Of a stretch of 64,000 bases of DNA, positions 24,110 through 33,744 are shown in pieces. The number at the start of each line of letters is the position of its first letter. Positions within the stretch are counted from its first letter, which is position 1. The stretch comes from UMGS1883 sp045636425 (GTDB lineage Bacteria; Bacillota; Clostridia; UMGS1883). Both the position numbers and the translations under genes were made by a program. The notes under the pieces were generated by a model. That model was not told the origin of the DNA. It saw only the letters and a program-made list of their open reading frames with translations, and did no database searches. The DNA lies in assembly GCA_045636425.1 (NCBI GenBank), contig JAZTXM010000013.1, forward strand, positions 95,461 to 159,460. Reading direction: 5' to 3'.

Positions 24110-24808
24110 ATGAATAGTTTTGAAGTAATAAGATATTTAACAGTACATATGCACGGGTACAAAAGAATCGGCAAAGAAAATGTATTACAGAAAGTTACCG
24201 CTACAGGATTCTTTGCGTTCCTTAATATCAACGGTGTCAGAAAAGATATAATCATAACAGCAAAACACTTTGCGGTTGAAATATCAAGAGTTGTTTTTAT
24301 GTTACATTACAAAGAGAATGGCAAATTAGTCACAGTTCCGGTGTCTACAGAAGTAGAGTGGAATTTTTCAGAAGATGCAGACCTTGCTTATTGTGAGTTT
24401 AAACCTATTGAGGAACGTTTTCGAAAAATCACCGGAAGAAGAGTATATGCTGCAGCATTAACCCAGAAGGATTTTTTAACTGAAAAACAATTAAATGAAA
24501 TCAATATTTTAGACGAGGTTGTTACGGCAGGTTATCCGGCAGGAGAATCAAGTACACATCACAAATTCCCTTTGTTTTCAAAAGGCTATGTTGCCTCTCT
24601 GCCGAAAGATGTTTTTGAAGACGGAGAAGGATTTGTTAATATTTCTGCTATAGGAGGCTTCTCCGGTGCACCCGTATTTTTGAACAGCCCCGGTTTAAAG
24701 TTTCTTGGAGTTCTTGTAAGCGGTATAATGGAAGAAGATTCTGATTCATCAGTGATGTGCAAGTATGTTCCCGCATATAAAATACTTAGGTTATTAGAAC
24801 AGCAATAA
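24110..24808 (+). CDS. Trypsin-fold serine protease of the island
   Basis: 232 residues with a chymotrypsin-like triad: His53 in ITAKHF, Asp91 in DADLAYCEF and Ser185 in GGFSGAPVF, the G-x-S-G-x-P form seen in bacterial trypsin-like peptidases. There is no signal peptide or membrane helix, so it is cytoplasmic. It lies between two excisionase-like genes, directly after the first. Cytosolic proteases of this kind occur in phage-defence modules and as regulators cleaving repressors; either role here is inference. The possibility that the target is the element's own HTH protein is attractive but untested. Confidence 0.7.
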   Translation: MNSFEVIRYLTVHMHGYKRIGKENVLQKVTATGFFAFLNINGVRKDIIITAKHFAVEISRVVFMLHYKENGKLVTVPVSTEVEWNFSEDADLAYCEFKPIEERFRKITGRRVYAAALTQKDFLTEKQLNEINILDEVVTAGYPAGESSTHHKFPLFSKGYVASLPKDVFEDGEGFVNISAIGGFSGAPVFLNSPGLKFLGVLVSGIMEEDSDSSVMCKYVPAYKILRLLEQQ

Positions 24809-24817
24809 TCAGCTTAT

Positions 24818-24846
24818 AAAGGGTTTCCAAAGTGTGGAAGCCCTTT
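24818..24846 (+). terminator. Terminator after the protease gene
   Basis: AAAGGGTTTCC and GGAAGCCCTTT pair over 11 bp (one mismatch pair) with a 7-base loop, followed by AAGATTTTATTTTG. Confidence 0.7.
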
Positions 24847-24984
24847 AAGATTTTATTTTGAAAATAACAGATAATTAATAATAAAAGATAACAAACGTAG
24901 GAGAAAAAACTTATGAAATTTTCGGATAATCAAACCTGTGAAATAGGTACTATTATAATGAACGTCAATAAGGAGGCAAATTAA

Positions 24985-25170
24985 ATGAGCAAGCAATTCT
25001 ATACTATGAAAGAACTTAGAGAAATAATGCCAATAGGCACTAACAACTTGTATAACTTGGTTCATTCTGCCGAGTTCCCATCAATCACAATAAATCGCAG
25101 AATTATAATTCCAATAGCTGAATTTAATGAATGGATAAAATCATCTGCAGGAAAGAAATTCAAAGTATAA
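24985..25170 (+). CDS. Second excisionase-like helix-turn-helix protein
   Basis: 61 residues: MSKQFYTMKELREIMPIGTN then NLYNLVHSAEFPSITINRRI and IIPIAEFNEWIKSS, the DNA-binding-domain layout of excisionase/HTH_17 proteins. AAGGAGG precedes the ATG. It lies immediately before the integrase with only a terminator between, the usual place for Xis, so this is the better Xis candidate of the two. Confidence 0.85.
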   Translation: MSKQFYTMKELREIMPIGTNNLYNLVHSAEFPSITINRRIIIPIAEFNEWIKSSAGKKFKV

Positions 25171-25183
25171 CAAAATCACTTGT

Positions 25184-25218
25184 CCCCTTGAGGCAATTTG
25201 CTTCAAGGGGCTTTTTTT
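25184..25218 (+). terminator. Terminator between xis and integrase
   Basis: CCCCTTGAGGC (25184-25194) pairs with GCTTCAAGGGG (25200-25210), followed by a C and seven T. It would limit integrase expression from the xis transcript. Confidence 0.85.
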
Positions 25219-25236
25219 ATTTTAGGAGGAAAGATT

Positions 25237-26374
25237 ATGAGTAAAAGAGGAAATAACGAAGGCAGTATTGTAAAACGTAAAGACGGACGTTGGCAAGGAG
25301 CCGTAACAATCGGAAGAAATCCTGACGGCACTCAAAAGAGGCAGTATGTCTATGGCAAAACAAGAACTGAAGTTTCAGAAAAGATTAACTCTATTCTGTT
25401 TGATATTAATAATGGAACATATATTGATAAAAGTCAGAATCCTACAGTAAAACAATGGCTTTACACCTGGCTAACCACTTATAAGAAAAACAGTATTAAG
25501 CCTAGGACGCTGGACCAGTATACAAGCATCATAAGATACCATCTTATTCCGGAGATTGGCGACATACGATTAGTTGATCTCAAGGAAACCAATTTGCAAA
25601 GATTCTATAACAGGCTCTCAAAAGAAGGACTATCTCCAAGGACTATCCAGCTTATTAATACCGTACTATACGGTGCAATAAAAAAAGCTATAAAGTGCGG
25701 TCTGGTAATAAGAAATGTATGCGATGCTGTTGAGCTACCAAAACAACAGAAGAAAGAAAGAAAGGCGTGTATTAACTCCTGAGGAACAGGAAAGCTTACT
25801 GGAGGTTTTAAAAGAATCAGAATATGGTGCTATGTATATCTTCGCTCTTTTCACAGGATTAAGAAAAGGCGAAGTCCTTGCTCTTACCTGGTCCGATATA
25901 GATTTAGCTAATCACTTAATTAACGTAAATAAAACTCTAGGGCGTGTAAATACATATGTTGATACAGGAAATAAGACTCAGCTTGTAGTAAGCACCCCAA
26001 AGACTCAAACGAGCATGAGAGTGATTCCTATCATCGAATCTCTGATTCCACTTCTTGAAAAGCAGAGAAAACTTACTCAAGGCAGCCAGTCAAATCTTGT
26101 CTTTCCTTCGGACGCTGACACTTACATCGACCCCGGTAACTATAACAGACTTTTCTACAAGCTTGTGAAGAAAGCCGGAATTCCCAAGGCTCACCCCCAT
26201 TCACTCAGACACAGCTTCGCAACACGAGCGCTGGAAGCCGGACTGGACCTCAAAACAACGCAGGAGCTTTTGGGGCATAGTTCAATTGACATCACCGCCA
26301 ATCTGTACACCCACGCCCTGTTGGAGCACAAGCAGAAAGAAATTAAAAAGCTTGAATCCGTGTTTAATTTATAA
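25237..26374 (+). pseudogene. Tyrosine integrase split by an AAAG-repeat frameshift
   Basis: Site-specific recombinase of the island. The N-terminal frame (25237-25782) gives the AP2-like arm-binding domain (NEGSIVKRKDGRWQGAVTIG) and the SAM-like core domain. It shifts near 25765 to the frame running to 26374, which carries the catalytic domain: GLRKGE, HSLRHSF, LLGHSS and the Tyr in TANLYTH. Removing one AAAG from the run GAAAGAAAGAAAG restores KKERRVLTPEE and a ~377-residue protein of normal length. The start has AGGAGG. The lesion could be a reversible slip or a read error; a ribosomal frameshift is less likely. Confidence 0.85.
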
Positions 26375-26492
26375 TATATATTTTTAATAATGTATTCGCA
26401 CATATCGTTTTTCAAAAATAAAAAACGGAACACGGATTATTGACAAGAGCATCTCCCTGTGATATGATTTTCACAAGGAGGTGCTCTTACCT

Positions 26493-28394
26493 ATGAAGCC
26501 TAGCTATATGAATATTGAACCTATGAACTCAACCATCATCCATGCAAAAGATTTGACGAAGATAAGCAATGGAAAGTATTTTGTCAAAGATGATTGCACC
26601 TTTTTCAAAAGTCCGCATAGCAGCCGAAAAATTTGTAATTTTTATGTCAGAGAACTTAAATTCAACCGAAATTTTGAAACCGTAATCAGTTTTACTGTAA
26701 CCTTAAAGCTAGTAGATGAATACGGCATCTATGATGAGGAAAACACTTTTCCGATATGTTATTATGATGAACCGATTGGCTGGTTAAGATATGGTTTTGA
26801 CCCATCTTCTTTTCATATATACGAGCAAAAAGCTCACTTTAACTTGCATATGAAAGAAATTTTCAATTTGATATGTTCAGAAGAATACTGCAGTTGCGAA
26901 GAAGCAATCCTTGGTTGGGACTTTGATACTGTAAATTCCAATAAACCGTTGGCATTTAGGAATACATACGATTTCAACAAAATCGAAAACCCATTTGATT
27001 CAGTATATCAGCCTTTGGATGAAGTTACAAAAGAAGAAGTCCCTGAAGAAATGTTATTCAAATATATGAAACTCGCAGATTTAAAAGTTTCAGTTCCTTT
27101 AATGTCATTTATGTTGCTTGCAGCATTAAATAGCTTTGAACTGTTAGGCACTAATACGAGACCAGGTTTCGTTGTGGCAATCACCGGTAAAACAGAAGAA
27201 GTAAGACGAAAGACTGCTCTCTTCTTCACAAATCTTTTCAAAAGAGACTCTACATTCAATAAAAACGAATATAAGCTATTTCACATTACGCAATCTGATA
27301 CGCTGACAGACATCCGTTTTAAATCCGAGTATGCTAAAGATTGTGTCCTTATTGCTTTTGAACCCGACAAGAGGCATTTGAATTATTTAATTAATGATTT
27401 ATATAAAACAAATGTAGTTGATAAAGAACATCCTATTCGTAGTCTCTGTTTATTTACAGCGGATAACATTGATGATATAAAGGCAGACAATATAATCAAT
27501 GTGCATCTCGACGAGAATTTTAATCTGGATCGAGTTATTAAATTCTTTTCACCTGAAAAAAACAAGCGACAAAAGAAAGATAAATTAATTGAAAGTATCT
27601 ATTACTATATAAACGCACTTATAGGCAGGCTATTAGATAACGGTCATTTTATAAACGAACAATTTCAAAACCATAAGTTGATTTTTGAAGCATCACATAG
27701 GATTTCTGATTTTTCTGATTCTGCTTACACTGCATCTGTTTTACTTAGTTTTGCCATTAATATGTATAGATATTATTCTGCAGGTACGGGCTCTCTCCTT
27801 TTGTTTGAGAAAATTGATAAAATACTTATTCAAACTACAAAAAATTCTTTTCCTAAAAAAGGAGAATCAACTGAAGATGATTTTTCTGATGCAAGGAAAG
27901 TATGCACTATACTCGACGATTATTTCTACAAAAACAAAGATGAAATCTCTAAAGTCAAACAATCAGAATATTCAGGCCCGGTATTAATGTGGTATGACGA
28001 AAAGTATTTATATATTAAAGGAAAAAGTCTGACCAAAGTACTTAATAACAGCGGGACTAAATCAAAATTTTCTGTAAGTGTAAAGAAAAGTATGGCCGAG
28101 AAAGGCATTATTGAATCTTACAAAAAAGAAAATGGACAATATGAATATAGCATCAATCTGCAAAAACAAGTGTATAATAGCTTAAAGACAAAAGGTCGAT
28201 TTGTTGCCTTTAACAGAGAGAAGTGCAGAGAATACGATTTGTTCAAAAAGATTGAGGAGCATCGTATAGTTCCGGAGCCAGCAGTAGAAGCAACACCTCT
28301 TTCAATTCCGTTATCACGGATTAGAGGAAGCCACTATTTGGATTTGAATAACTCCGATATAGAGATAGTTTTTGAGACGAGAGGAAAAGAATAA
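26493..28394 (+). CDS. Large island protein with a degenerate nucleotide-binding motif
   Basis: 633 residues, not recognised with confidence. The first ~200 residues are beta-rich (ICNFYVRELKFNRNF, GWDFDTVNSNKPLAF). Near 230-250 lies FVVAITGKTEEVRRKTALFF, placed like a Walker A loop but without the G-K-T/S spacing. DCVLIAFEPD follows like a Walker B. The C-terminal third has a winged-helix-like part (TKVLNNSGTKSKFSVSVKKS). The layout recalls DUF927/D5-type helicase-primases of mobile elements that have lost ATPase residues. The ATG at 26493 is 11 bases after GGAGGTG. It stands alone between integrase and a strong terminator. Confidence 0.6.
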   Translation: MKPSYMNIEPMNSTIIHAKDLTKISNGKYFVKDDCTFFKSPHSSRKICNFYVRELKFNRNFETVISFTVTLKLVDEYGIYDEENTFPICYYDEPIGWLRYGFDPSSFHIYEQKAHFNLHMKEIFNLICSEEYCSCEEAILGWDFDTVNSNKPLAFRNTYDFNKIENPFDSVYQPLDEVTKEEVPEEMLFKYMKLADLKVSVPLMSFMLLAALNSFELLGTNTRPGFVVAITGKTEEVRRKTALFFTNLFKRDSTFNKNEYKLFHITQSDTLTDIRFKSEYAKDCVLIAFEPDKRHLNYLINDLYKTNVVDKEHPIRSLCLFTADNIDDIKADNIINVHLDENFNLDRVIKFFSPEKNKRQKKDKLIESIYYYINALIGRLLDNGHFINEQFQNHKLIFEASHRISDFSDSAYTASVLLSFAINMYRYYSAGTGSLLLFEKIDKILIQTTKNSFPKKGESTEDDFSDARKVCTILDDYFYKNKDEISKVKQSEYSGPVLMWYDEKYLYIKGKSLTKVLNNSGTKSKFSVSVKKSMAEKGIIESYKKENGQYEYSINLQKQVYNSLKTKGRFVAFNREKCREYDLFKKIEEHRIVPEPAVEATPLSIPLSRIRGSHYLDLNNSDIEIVFETRGKE

Positions 28395-28456
28395 TTAAAA
28401 TTTGAACCTTAATTAAAATTTTAAGTAACAAAAGCCCTCTCTTTTTTATTAGAATT

Positions 28457-28499
28457 CCCCGTCAGTTCTGAAAGCTCAGAACTGACGGGGTTGTTTTTT
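28457..28499 (+). terminator. Strong terminator after the 633-residue protein gene
   Basis: A 15-bp perfect stem (28457-28471 with 28476-28490, loop AAGC) followed by TTGTTTTTT. Confidence 0.92.
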
Positions 28500-28585
28500 C
28501 TTTTTTCACCAAACATTTACACTTATAACACTTTTTGTGGCTGATAATAAATATGGCAATCTAATGTAATATTTTTTAGGAATCA

Positions 28586-28635
28586 TTGACAACCTGTCAT
28601 TGTAATGATATAATGTTAATGTAACATCACAATGA
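28586..28635 (+). promoter_or_regulatory. Promoter and operator of the DUF3990/XRE pair
   Basis: TTGACA (28586-28591), 17-bp spacer, TATAAT (28609-28614). The repeats TCATTGT (28598-28604) and ACAATGA (28629-28635) flank the -10 as an inverted pair, well placed for repression by the XRE protein encoded downstream. Confidence 0.7.
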
Positions 28636-28650
28636 TATGGAGAGGTAATT

Positions 28651-29349
28651 ATGAGTAATATAATTATATTGCACGGAACAGATCACATTATAGAAAATCC
28701 TGATATAAATATCGGTAATGAGCACAATGATTATGGCAGAGGTTTTTATTGCACAAAATCTGAAGAGATGGCAAAGGAATGGGCTTGTAAGCAAAATACA
28801 GACGGTTTTGCAAATCGTTATGAATTAAATACAGACGGTCTCAAAATTTTAAATTTGACCGACGGTCAGCATACAGTATTAAACTGGATTGCAATTTTAC
28901 TTAAATACCGCACATTTAAATTAAGTTCTGAAATCGCTATTGATGCAAGAGAATATATTATAGATCACTATTCGGTTAATATTGCGGATTTCGATGTGGT
29001 TGTGGGATATCGTGCTGATGACTCCTATTTCCAATATGCTGAAAGTTTTGTTTCCAATGGTCTCCCCCTTCGCAGTTTAAATAAAGCATTAAGGCTTGGA
29101 AAACTTGGAGAACAAACTGTTTTGGTATCACAGAAAGCATTTGAGCAGATTAAATTTATTGATGCTGCTCCTGTGTCAAAGGATGAGTATTATCCAAAGT
29201 TTATTGACCGTGATTCTTCTGCTCGAAAAGCATTTAAGCAAGAAATCAAAAAAAGCAAGGTCTACCGTGATGATATATTTGTACTCGATATTTTAAGAGA
29301 GGAGATGCAGAATAATGACCCACGCATACAGCGAATTATATTTGAGTGA
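28651..29349 (+). CDS. DUF3990 protein, putative ADP-ribosyltransferase-like toxin
   Basis: 232 residues. The N-terminal IILHGTDHII (His8) and DYGRGFYCTKSEEMAKEWA (Tyr33) blocks match DUF3990, which I recall being grouped with the ADP-ribosyltransferase fold. The NGLPLRSLNKALRLGKLGEQTVLVS region follows. It overlaps the downstream XRE gene by 35 bp in another frame, so the two are co-expressed. The toxin role is inferred from the fold and pairing. The start has GGAGAGG. A partial copy of the pair's 3' end occurs at 18764, so the module has moved with these elements before. Confidence 0.7.
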   Translation: MSNIIILHGTDHIIENPDINIGNEHNDYGRGFYCTKSEEMAKEWACKQNTDGFANRYELNTDGLKILNLTDGQHTVLNWIAILLKYRTFKLSSEIAIDAREYIIDHYSVNIADFDVVVGYRADDSYFQYAESFVSNGLPLRSLNKALRLGKLGEQTVLVSQKAFEQIKFIDAAPVSKDEYYPKFIDRDSSARKAFKQEIKKSKVYRDDIFVLDILREEMQNNDPRIQRIIFE

Positions 29350-29962
29350 TGCAAAAAGTTGCCTTGCCTGTATGTTTGATTATACAATAAACGATTGCAA
29401 GCTTGAAAGTGATTGGATTGCATCACTTTTTATGACTACAGGCTATGCACAAAAGTTTGAAACTGGTAATCCCGCTATTATTTCAGGAATGTCAGGAATC
29501 GAACTCGGAAAAGCAATCGTAAAAAAGGCCTATAACAGAAAGGATGCCCCCGAAGCAAATTTCCGTGAAGACCGTTCTCCCGAATATTGGGCAGGTTGGG
29601 CTTTGGCAGAATATCAGTGGTTTTCAGGTCGCATATTTAAAGATATCTTTGAACGTATTCCGCTTTCAAAAATCATCAATATGTATTCTGTTTATCATGA
29701 AATGGATATAAGCCAGTTTATAGATTCAATGGAAAAGTTCTATAACGAAACAATTCTTGAAACCAAGCTTAAAAGAATTCGTGAAAACCGAGGTGTTTCT
29801 CAATCAGAACTTGCAAAACTTTCAGGTGTTAAACTTCGCTCTATCCAGATGTATGAGCAGAAGGTTAATGACATAGATAAAGCACAAGGACATACATTAT
29901 ATAAAATCTCAAGAGTCCTCGGATGTAATATTGAGGATTTGCTTGAAAATCCAATGGGTTGA
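29315..29962 (+). CDS. XRE-family antitoxin-like regulator
   Basis: 215 residues. The first ~140 residues form a helical domain (KSCLACMFDYTINDC, SGMSGIELGKAIVKKAY, EYWAGWALAEYQWFSG) and residues 148-212 an XRE helix-turn-helix (RIRENRGVSQSELAKLSGVK, LRSIQMYEQ, ISRVLGCNIEDLLE). It starts inside the DUF3990 gene after GAGGAG. Such paired genes usually encode the antitoxin or repressor. It lies right next to the arm-type repeats of the element end, a position that ties its loss to excision. Confidence 0.72.
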   Translation: MTHAYSELYLSDAKSCLACMFDYTINDCKLESDWIASLFMTTGYAQKFETGNPAIISGMSGIELGKAIVKKAYNRKDAPEANFREDRSPEYWAGWALAEYQWFSGRIFKDIFERIPLSKIINMYSVYHEMDISQFIDSMEKFYNETILETKLKRIRENRGVSQSELAKLSGVKLRSIQMYEQKVNDIDKAQGHTLYKISRVLGCNIEDLLENPMG

Positions 29963-30019
29963 GTACTTTTTATGAACGATAATCTTTATTTCGTGCACAA
30001 AACAGAGGATTTCTCTTAG

Positions 30020-30104
30020 CAGATGTCAAATAGATGTCAAAACTGCATTTTTTTAAACAAAGCAAAAAAGTAAAAACCGCTTAACCATATTGGTTAAGCG
30101 GTTT
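30020..30104. repeat. Internal element boundary: arm repeats plus hairpin
   Basis: AGATGTCAAATAGATGTCAA followed by the stem AAAACCGCTTAACCA/TGGTTAAGCGGTTTT. This is the same set as at 37279 and 19198, but the tRNA-Lys 3' sequence that should follow is replaced by CCAGTGGCAAAAAAG. It marks the right end of an element that lost its core site. Confidence 0.7.
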
Positions 30105-30219
30105 TCCAGTGGCAAAAAAGATGCAACGTTTTTTTAACGATATACTTGCTGCCACTCGTGGGATATATTTGCTTTAAAAACTCAGCCATTTATAACAATG
30201 TTTTCTTGCCATAGCACCA

Positions 30220-33200
30220 CTAATTCTCGTCGTCATCTTCCCTTCTCCGAGTTTCTTGTTCAAGTTGATGATGTCTAATATTAAGTTTTGCCTCTCTGAC
30301 ATATCCATCAGAAATAAGACGAAGTGTTTCTGCATACTTTGCATATCCTATTGATTCAGCGGATTCTGCAAGTTTCTTATATTTTTTAGCAAGTTGGAAT
30401 TCCGGCTTCCCTTCGGGATCAATCCATACAACTCCTCGCTGATTAAAAGTACCAATCCTATATCCCACACGCATTTCTTCATTTTCAATCTTATTGAGTT
30501 CTCTCATGATAAAATCATCAATAAGACCATTCTCAAGTTTACGCGCATAAGAAAGGCCATTACCGATTGTTTGCTGAACTATAGCTTCTCGATCTTCTAC
30601 CTTAGCCCAAGCCTTGCAATAGTTAACCCATTCGCAAAAATCGTTTTCGTTGTAGTTTCCATCCCAATCTGTTCCTGGAATCACACAAAAATCGTGTAGA
30701 ATTTTCCAAAGTCTCTTTGCCATATGTTCCGAGATGTTTTCTTCGTGTGTTTCAGAATGTCTTTTCTTATAGAATAGTCTTATCAGTTCGCAGAAAAACA
30801 TTGGCTCATTTGCCAATCGATATCTCAAAGCTAATGGTTTTACTTTGGAATATTCATCAAGCCAAGATAAATATATAAGTTCTACATCAGAAATTTCCTC
30901 TATGCTTATACTCCTCGTCTGCTGTAATAATTCAATCAAATTTCTAACAGCATCGGGATCCAACCTATCACCGCTTTCAGTGATTGCAGCTTGAGTTAAC
31001 ACTTCGTGTAATTTGTCATGAGAAATACTACAATTTTCAGCCGTGATACCAAAAAGATTAATAGCCGTAGCATATCGTTTTTGTTCAACCAACTGCCCCC
31101 ACACATAGTTTAAATCAACTTCATCATCCAAGCCAAGACGTGGAACAACGATAGAATTCCAATACAAATTGCTCTGCTCGCCAAGTATGTCTTTGACAAT
31201 TTCAAACAAACGCATAGAGGGACGAAGACATGAAAGAACCCAAGAAACATAATCCAAACTATAAGTTTCCAACTCTGTTTGAATTATCGCATCATAATCA
31301 TTGGCTATTATATATCCGTTAATTATTGATGCAAAAATCTCCTTACTCAACCTGGACTCATAACACATTTTTAAAAGCGCTTTTATGTCTTCTTCTTTTA
31401 GTTGCTTACCTAAGTTTTGAGCAATCCATGCTTCGTTGTTGAGTTCTTTTGCAAATTCTACTACTGAATCTATTCCGTACGAAACATATATTTCATAAAC
31501 TGAGGTTTCTTGCTTATTACACTTAGCTTCCCATTTTGTATGAAATTCACCCTCATTGTCATAATCAAAATATCCTGGTTCATACAATCTTCTATATATA
31601 TATCTAATATCCGTAGGAGCAACTTTTTCAATAGTAGTATCTAGTAACTTCATCATGAAATCGTCCAATTCATCCTCTGTGTTATGAACTAACCATTCTT
31701 TTTGATTTACAAGCTGTTTCCAAAATGGATATTTTTTCGAGTCATCCCATTCCATTGCCTGTTCTGATATTAAAGATAAATACTCTACGATTGTATCACG
31801 GTCCATATCATCGTAATATGATAACAGATCAACCATTTTAGAATGGTCATCTTTAGCTAACCCTAACGCTAAGTGTGAATAATATCGGTACAAATCTAAA
31901 ATATCTTCATCAGGAGTTCTAACTTCTTTCGGGGAAATTGAAATAATATATCGAGGTTGATGTGTATCTCCGGTGTAACGTGTAGTATGTGGAAGTAGCC
32001 CTTTGATCACTATCCAAGCAATGTCAGGACATTCTTGTTGTAATGCTTTAATTGCATTCTTCTGCTTTTCTTTTGATGCTAAAGTCTGTATATGCCACGG
32101 GAGCATAATGCTAATAATAGAATTAATCGGTGTATTAGATGAATTGGTCTTATCAAATTTCAATTTTGAAATCTGACCTAATATTCTAATGCATTTTACA
32201 AAATATTTTTTATCCCAGGCCAAGCCTTCCAAAGACCACAATATTGAACAAATGAAATTTCTGGAAAACAACAAATTATCGCCATTCTTCGGAAATAAAG
32301 ATTCTATATTTTGAGGAACATTAACAATTTGCCTCTCCAAACAAGATAAATACTCTGTTGGGTGAATTTCAGCAACAGTCGGCAGATGTGAATTTAAACT
32401 CATCCACGTCGAACTACTCGCTTCAGAGAATAAGTTGCGAATCAACATTATAGCTTCATAATTAACTGTTTCTGAAGAACACGACAATTGCGTTCCAAAC
32501 AGATTGCAAATCATTGCAAGGCCATGTATTATTCCATTTCGTAATGCTTCAGAATGAACAAACGGTCCAGACTCTGGCACTAGGATACTAAAATCACCAT
32601 TATCCTGAATTCGTTTATCTTTTTCTTTAAGAACCTCTTGAGAGGTTTCAAAGAATTTTTTTATATCATTTTCAAAATATAATTTTGAACAAATTTTGAT
32701 AATTGCTCGTCTATGATTAACATACCATAGTCCTTGTGAAAAAGAAACATTTGGGTTTGGCTGCAAAGAATTCTCTTGTATTATTTTTTGGATTTCCAAA
32801 TAACTTCTTCCTAAAAACGACTCCAAAAATTTCTTATCAAAATCATTTTTTTCATTCCAGGATCCTACCAAAGCCAACTTTGCCCAAATGGAATCAATAT
32901 CGAAATCAAGGGGTTCCGGCATAACATCGGATATCGCTAATAAGTTTTCGAATTTTTGCTTGATATACTCTGGAATATTATCCAATGTAATATGTGCGGC
33001 CGCTTTATCACAGCTCGCTGCATAATCAACGAGTTGAGCCCAAACCGATACAGCGTTTTCCTTACTATTTGAAGCAATTAATGCATGAATTAAAAATTTA
33101 TTTATGCTACTCTCATAATCCAAGTCAAAGACAAGAATTGTAAAGACTTTACAGAATTCCCACAATTGCTCGTCAGTAATATCTTGATCATTATTAGCCT

Positions 33201-33744
33201 TTTTTAAAAGAACTTTGATGGCATGCAACTTTTCTCGGTTGGTGCCATTAGAGTATCCCGGTCTATCGATTCTGTCAACGAAATCGTTCGCATCTAATGC
33301 ACCGTTTGCTTGATCATAAATAAAGCGCAACGAATTTGCGTTCGCAACTGATCCCGAAATCAATACTATTTTATCAGTTCGCTTATCAAACATCGGTTTG
33401 TTAAAATCACTCCAAGCAGAAATAACAACATCCTTAAATGTAGCATTGTTTTCGGTAAGAGTTATCCCATGCTTGATTTGACACACTAACTTTGCAGAAT
33501 ATGTATCAAATGACGAAAATAAAACGATATCATCAGTATCATATCCCGATCTTTTAGCTTGAAAAAGCACCGATGTTATGGGCAAATTCAGCAAAGGCGA
33601 AAATCCATCTACCAACAACGTCAACAAAAATGCGGCTTGGACACGATGTTCAAAATCCACCCCTCCACCGCCAGTTGAAAAAGGGTTGCTGAGCGCTGAT
33701 ACCGTTGCCTTGTTGTGTTTTTCTTGGTTTTCTTTTGTTATCAT
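30220..33744 (-). CDS. 1174-residue protein with Cap4-like nuclease N-terminus and helical-repeat body
   Basis: Candidate phage-defence effector. The N-terminal ~110 residues show STGGGGVDFEHRVQAAFLL (Glu32), GYDTDDIVLF (Asp71/72) and LVCQIKH (Gln89-x-Lys91), the PD-(D/E)xK layout of Cap4/DUF4297-type DNA nucleases. The remaining ~1000 residues are alpha-helical, solenoid-like, with no Walker A motif, so it is not a standard STAND ATPase. The very C-terminus is charged (RREDDDEN). The ATG follows GGTGG. It stands alone on the minus strand right after the internal element boundary. The defence role is inferred from domain type and island setting. Confidence 0.65.
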   Translation of the reverse strand: MITKENQEKHNKATVSALSNPFSTGGGGVDFEHRVQAAFLLTLLVDGFSPLLNLPITSVLFQAKRSGYDTDDIVLFSSFDTYSAKLVCQIKHGITLTENNATFKDVVISAWSDFNKPMFDKRTDKIVLISGSVANANSLRFIYDQANGALDANDFVDRIDRPGYSNGTNREKLHAIKVLLKKANNDQDITDEQLWEFCKVFTILVFDLDYESSINKFLIHALIASNSKENAVSVWAQLVDYAASCDKAAAHITLDNIPEYIKQKFENLLAISDVMPEPLDFDIDSIWAKLALVGSWNEKNDFDKKFLESFLGRSYLEIQKIIQENSLQPNPNVSFSQGLWYVNHRRAIIKICSKLYFENDIKKFFETSQEVLKEKDKRIQDNGDFSILVPESGPFVHSEALRNGIIHGLAMICNLFGTQLSCSSETVNYEAIMLIRNLFSEASSSTWMSLNSHLPTVAEIHPTEYLSCLERQIVNVPQNIESLFPKNGDNLLFSRNFICSILWSLEGLAWDKKYFVKCIRILGQISKLKFDKTNSSNTPINSIISIMLPWHIQTLASKEKQKNAIKALQQECPDIAWIVIKGLLPHTTRYTGDTHQPRYIISISPKEVRTPDEDILDLYRYYSHLALGLAKDDHSKMVDLLSYYDDMDRDTIVEYLSLISEQAMEWDDSKKYPFWKQLVNQKEWLVHNTEDELDDFMMKLLDTTIEKVAPTDIRYIYRRLYEPGYFDYDNEGEFHTKWEAKCNKQETSVYEIYVSYGIDSVVEFAKELNNEAWIAQNLGKQLKEEDIKALLKMCYESRLSKEIFASIINGYIIANDYDAIIQTELETYSLDYVSWVLSCLRPSMRLFEIVKDILGEQSNLYWNSIVVPRLGLDDEVDLNYVWGQLVEQKRYATAINLFGITAENCSISHDKLHEVLTQAAITESGDRLDPDAVRNLIELLQQTRSISIEEISDVELIYLSWLDEYSKVKPLALRYRLANEPMFFCELIRLFYKKRHSETHEENISEHMAKRLWKILHDFCVIPGTDWDGNYNENDFCEWVNYCKAWAKVEDREAIVQQTIGNGLSYARKLENGLIDDFIMRELNKIENEEMRVGYRIGTFNQRGVVWIDPEGKPEFQLAKKYKKLAESAESIGYAKYAETLRLISDGYVREAKLNIRHHQLEQETRRREDDDEN

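Noticed and set aside
25752..25790. Programmed ribosomal frameshift in the integrase
   Set aside because: No slippery heptamer or downstream stem is evident; a 4-base repeat unit slip explains the shift exactly.
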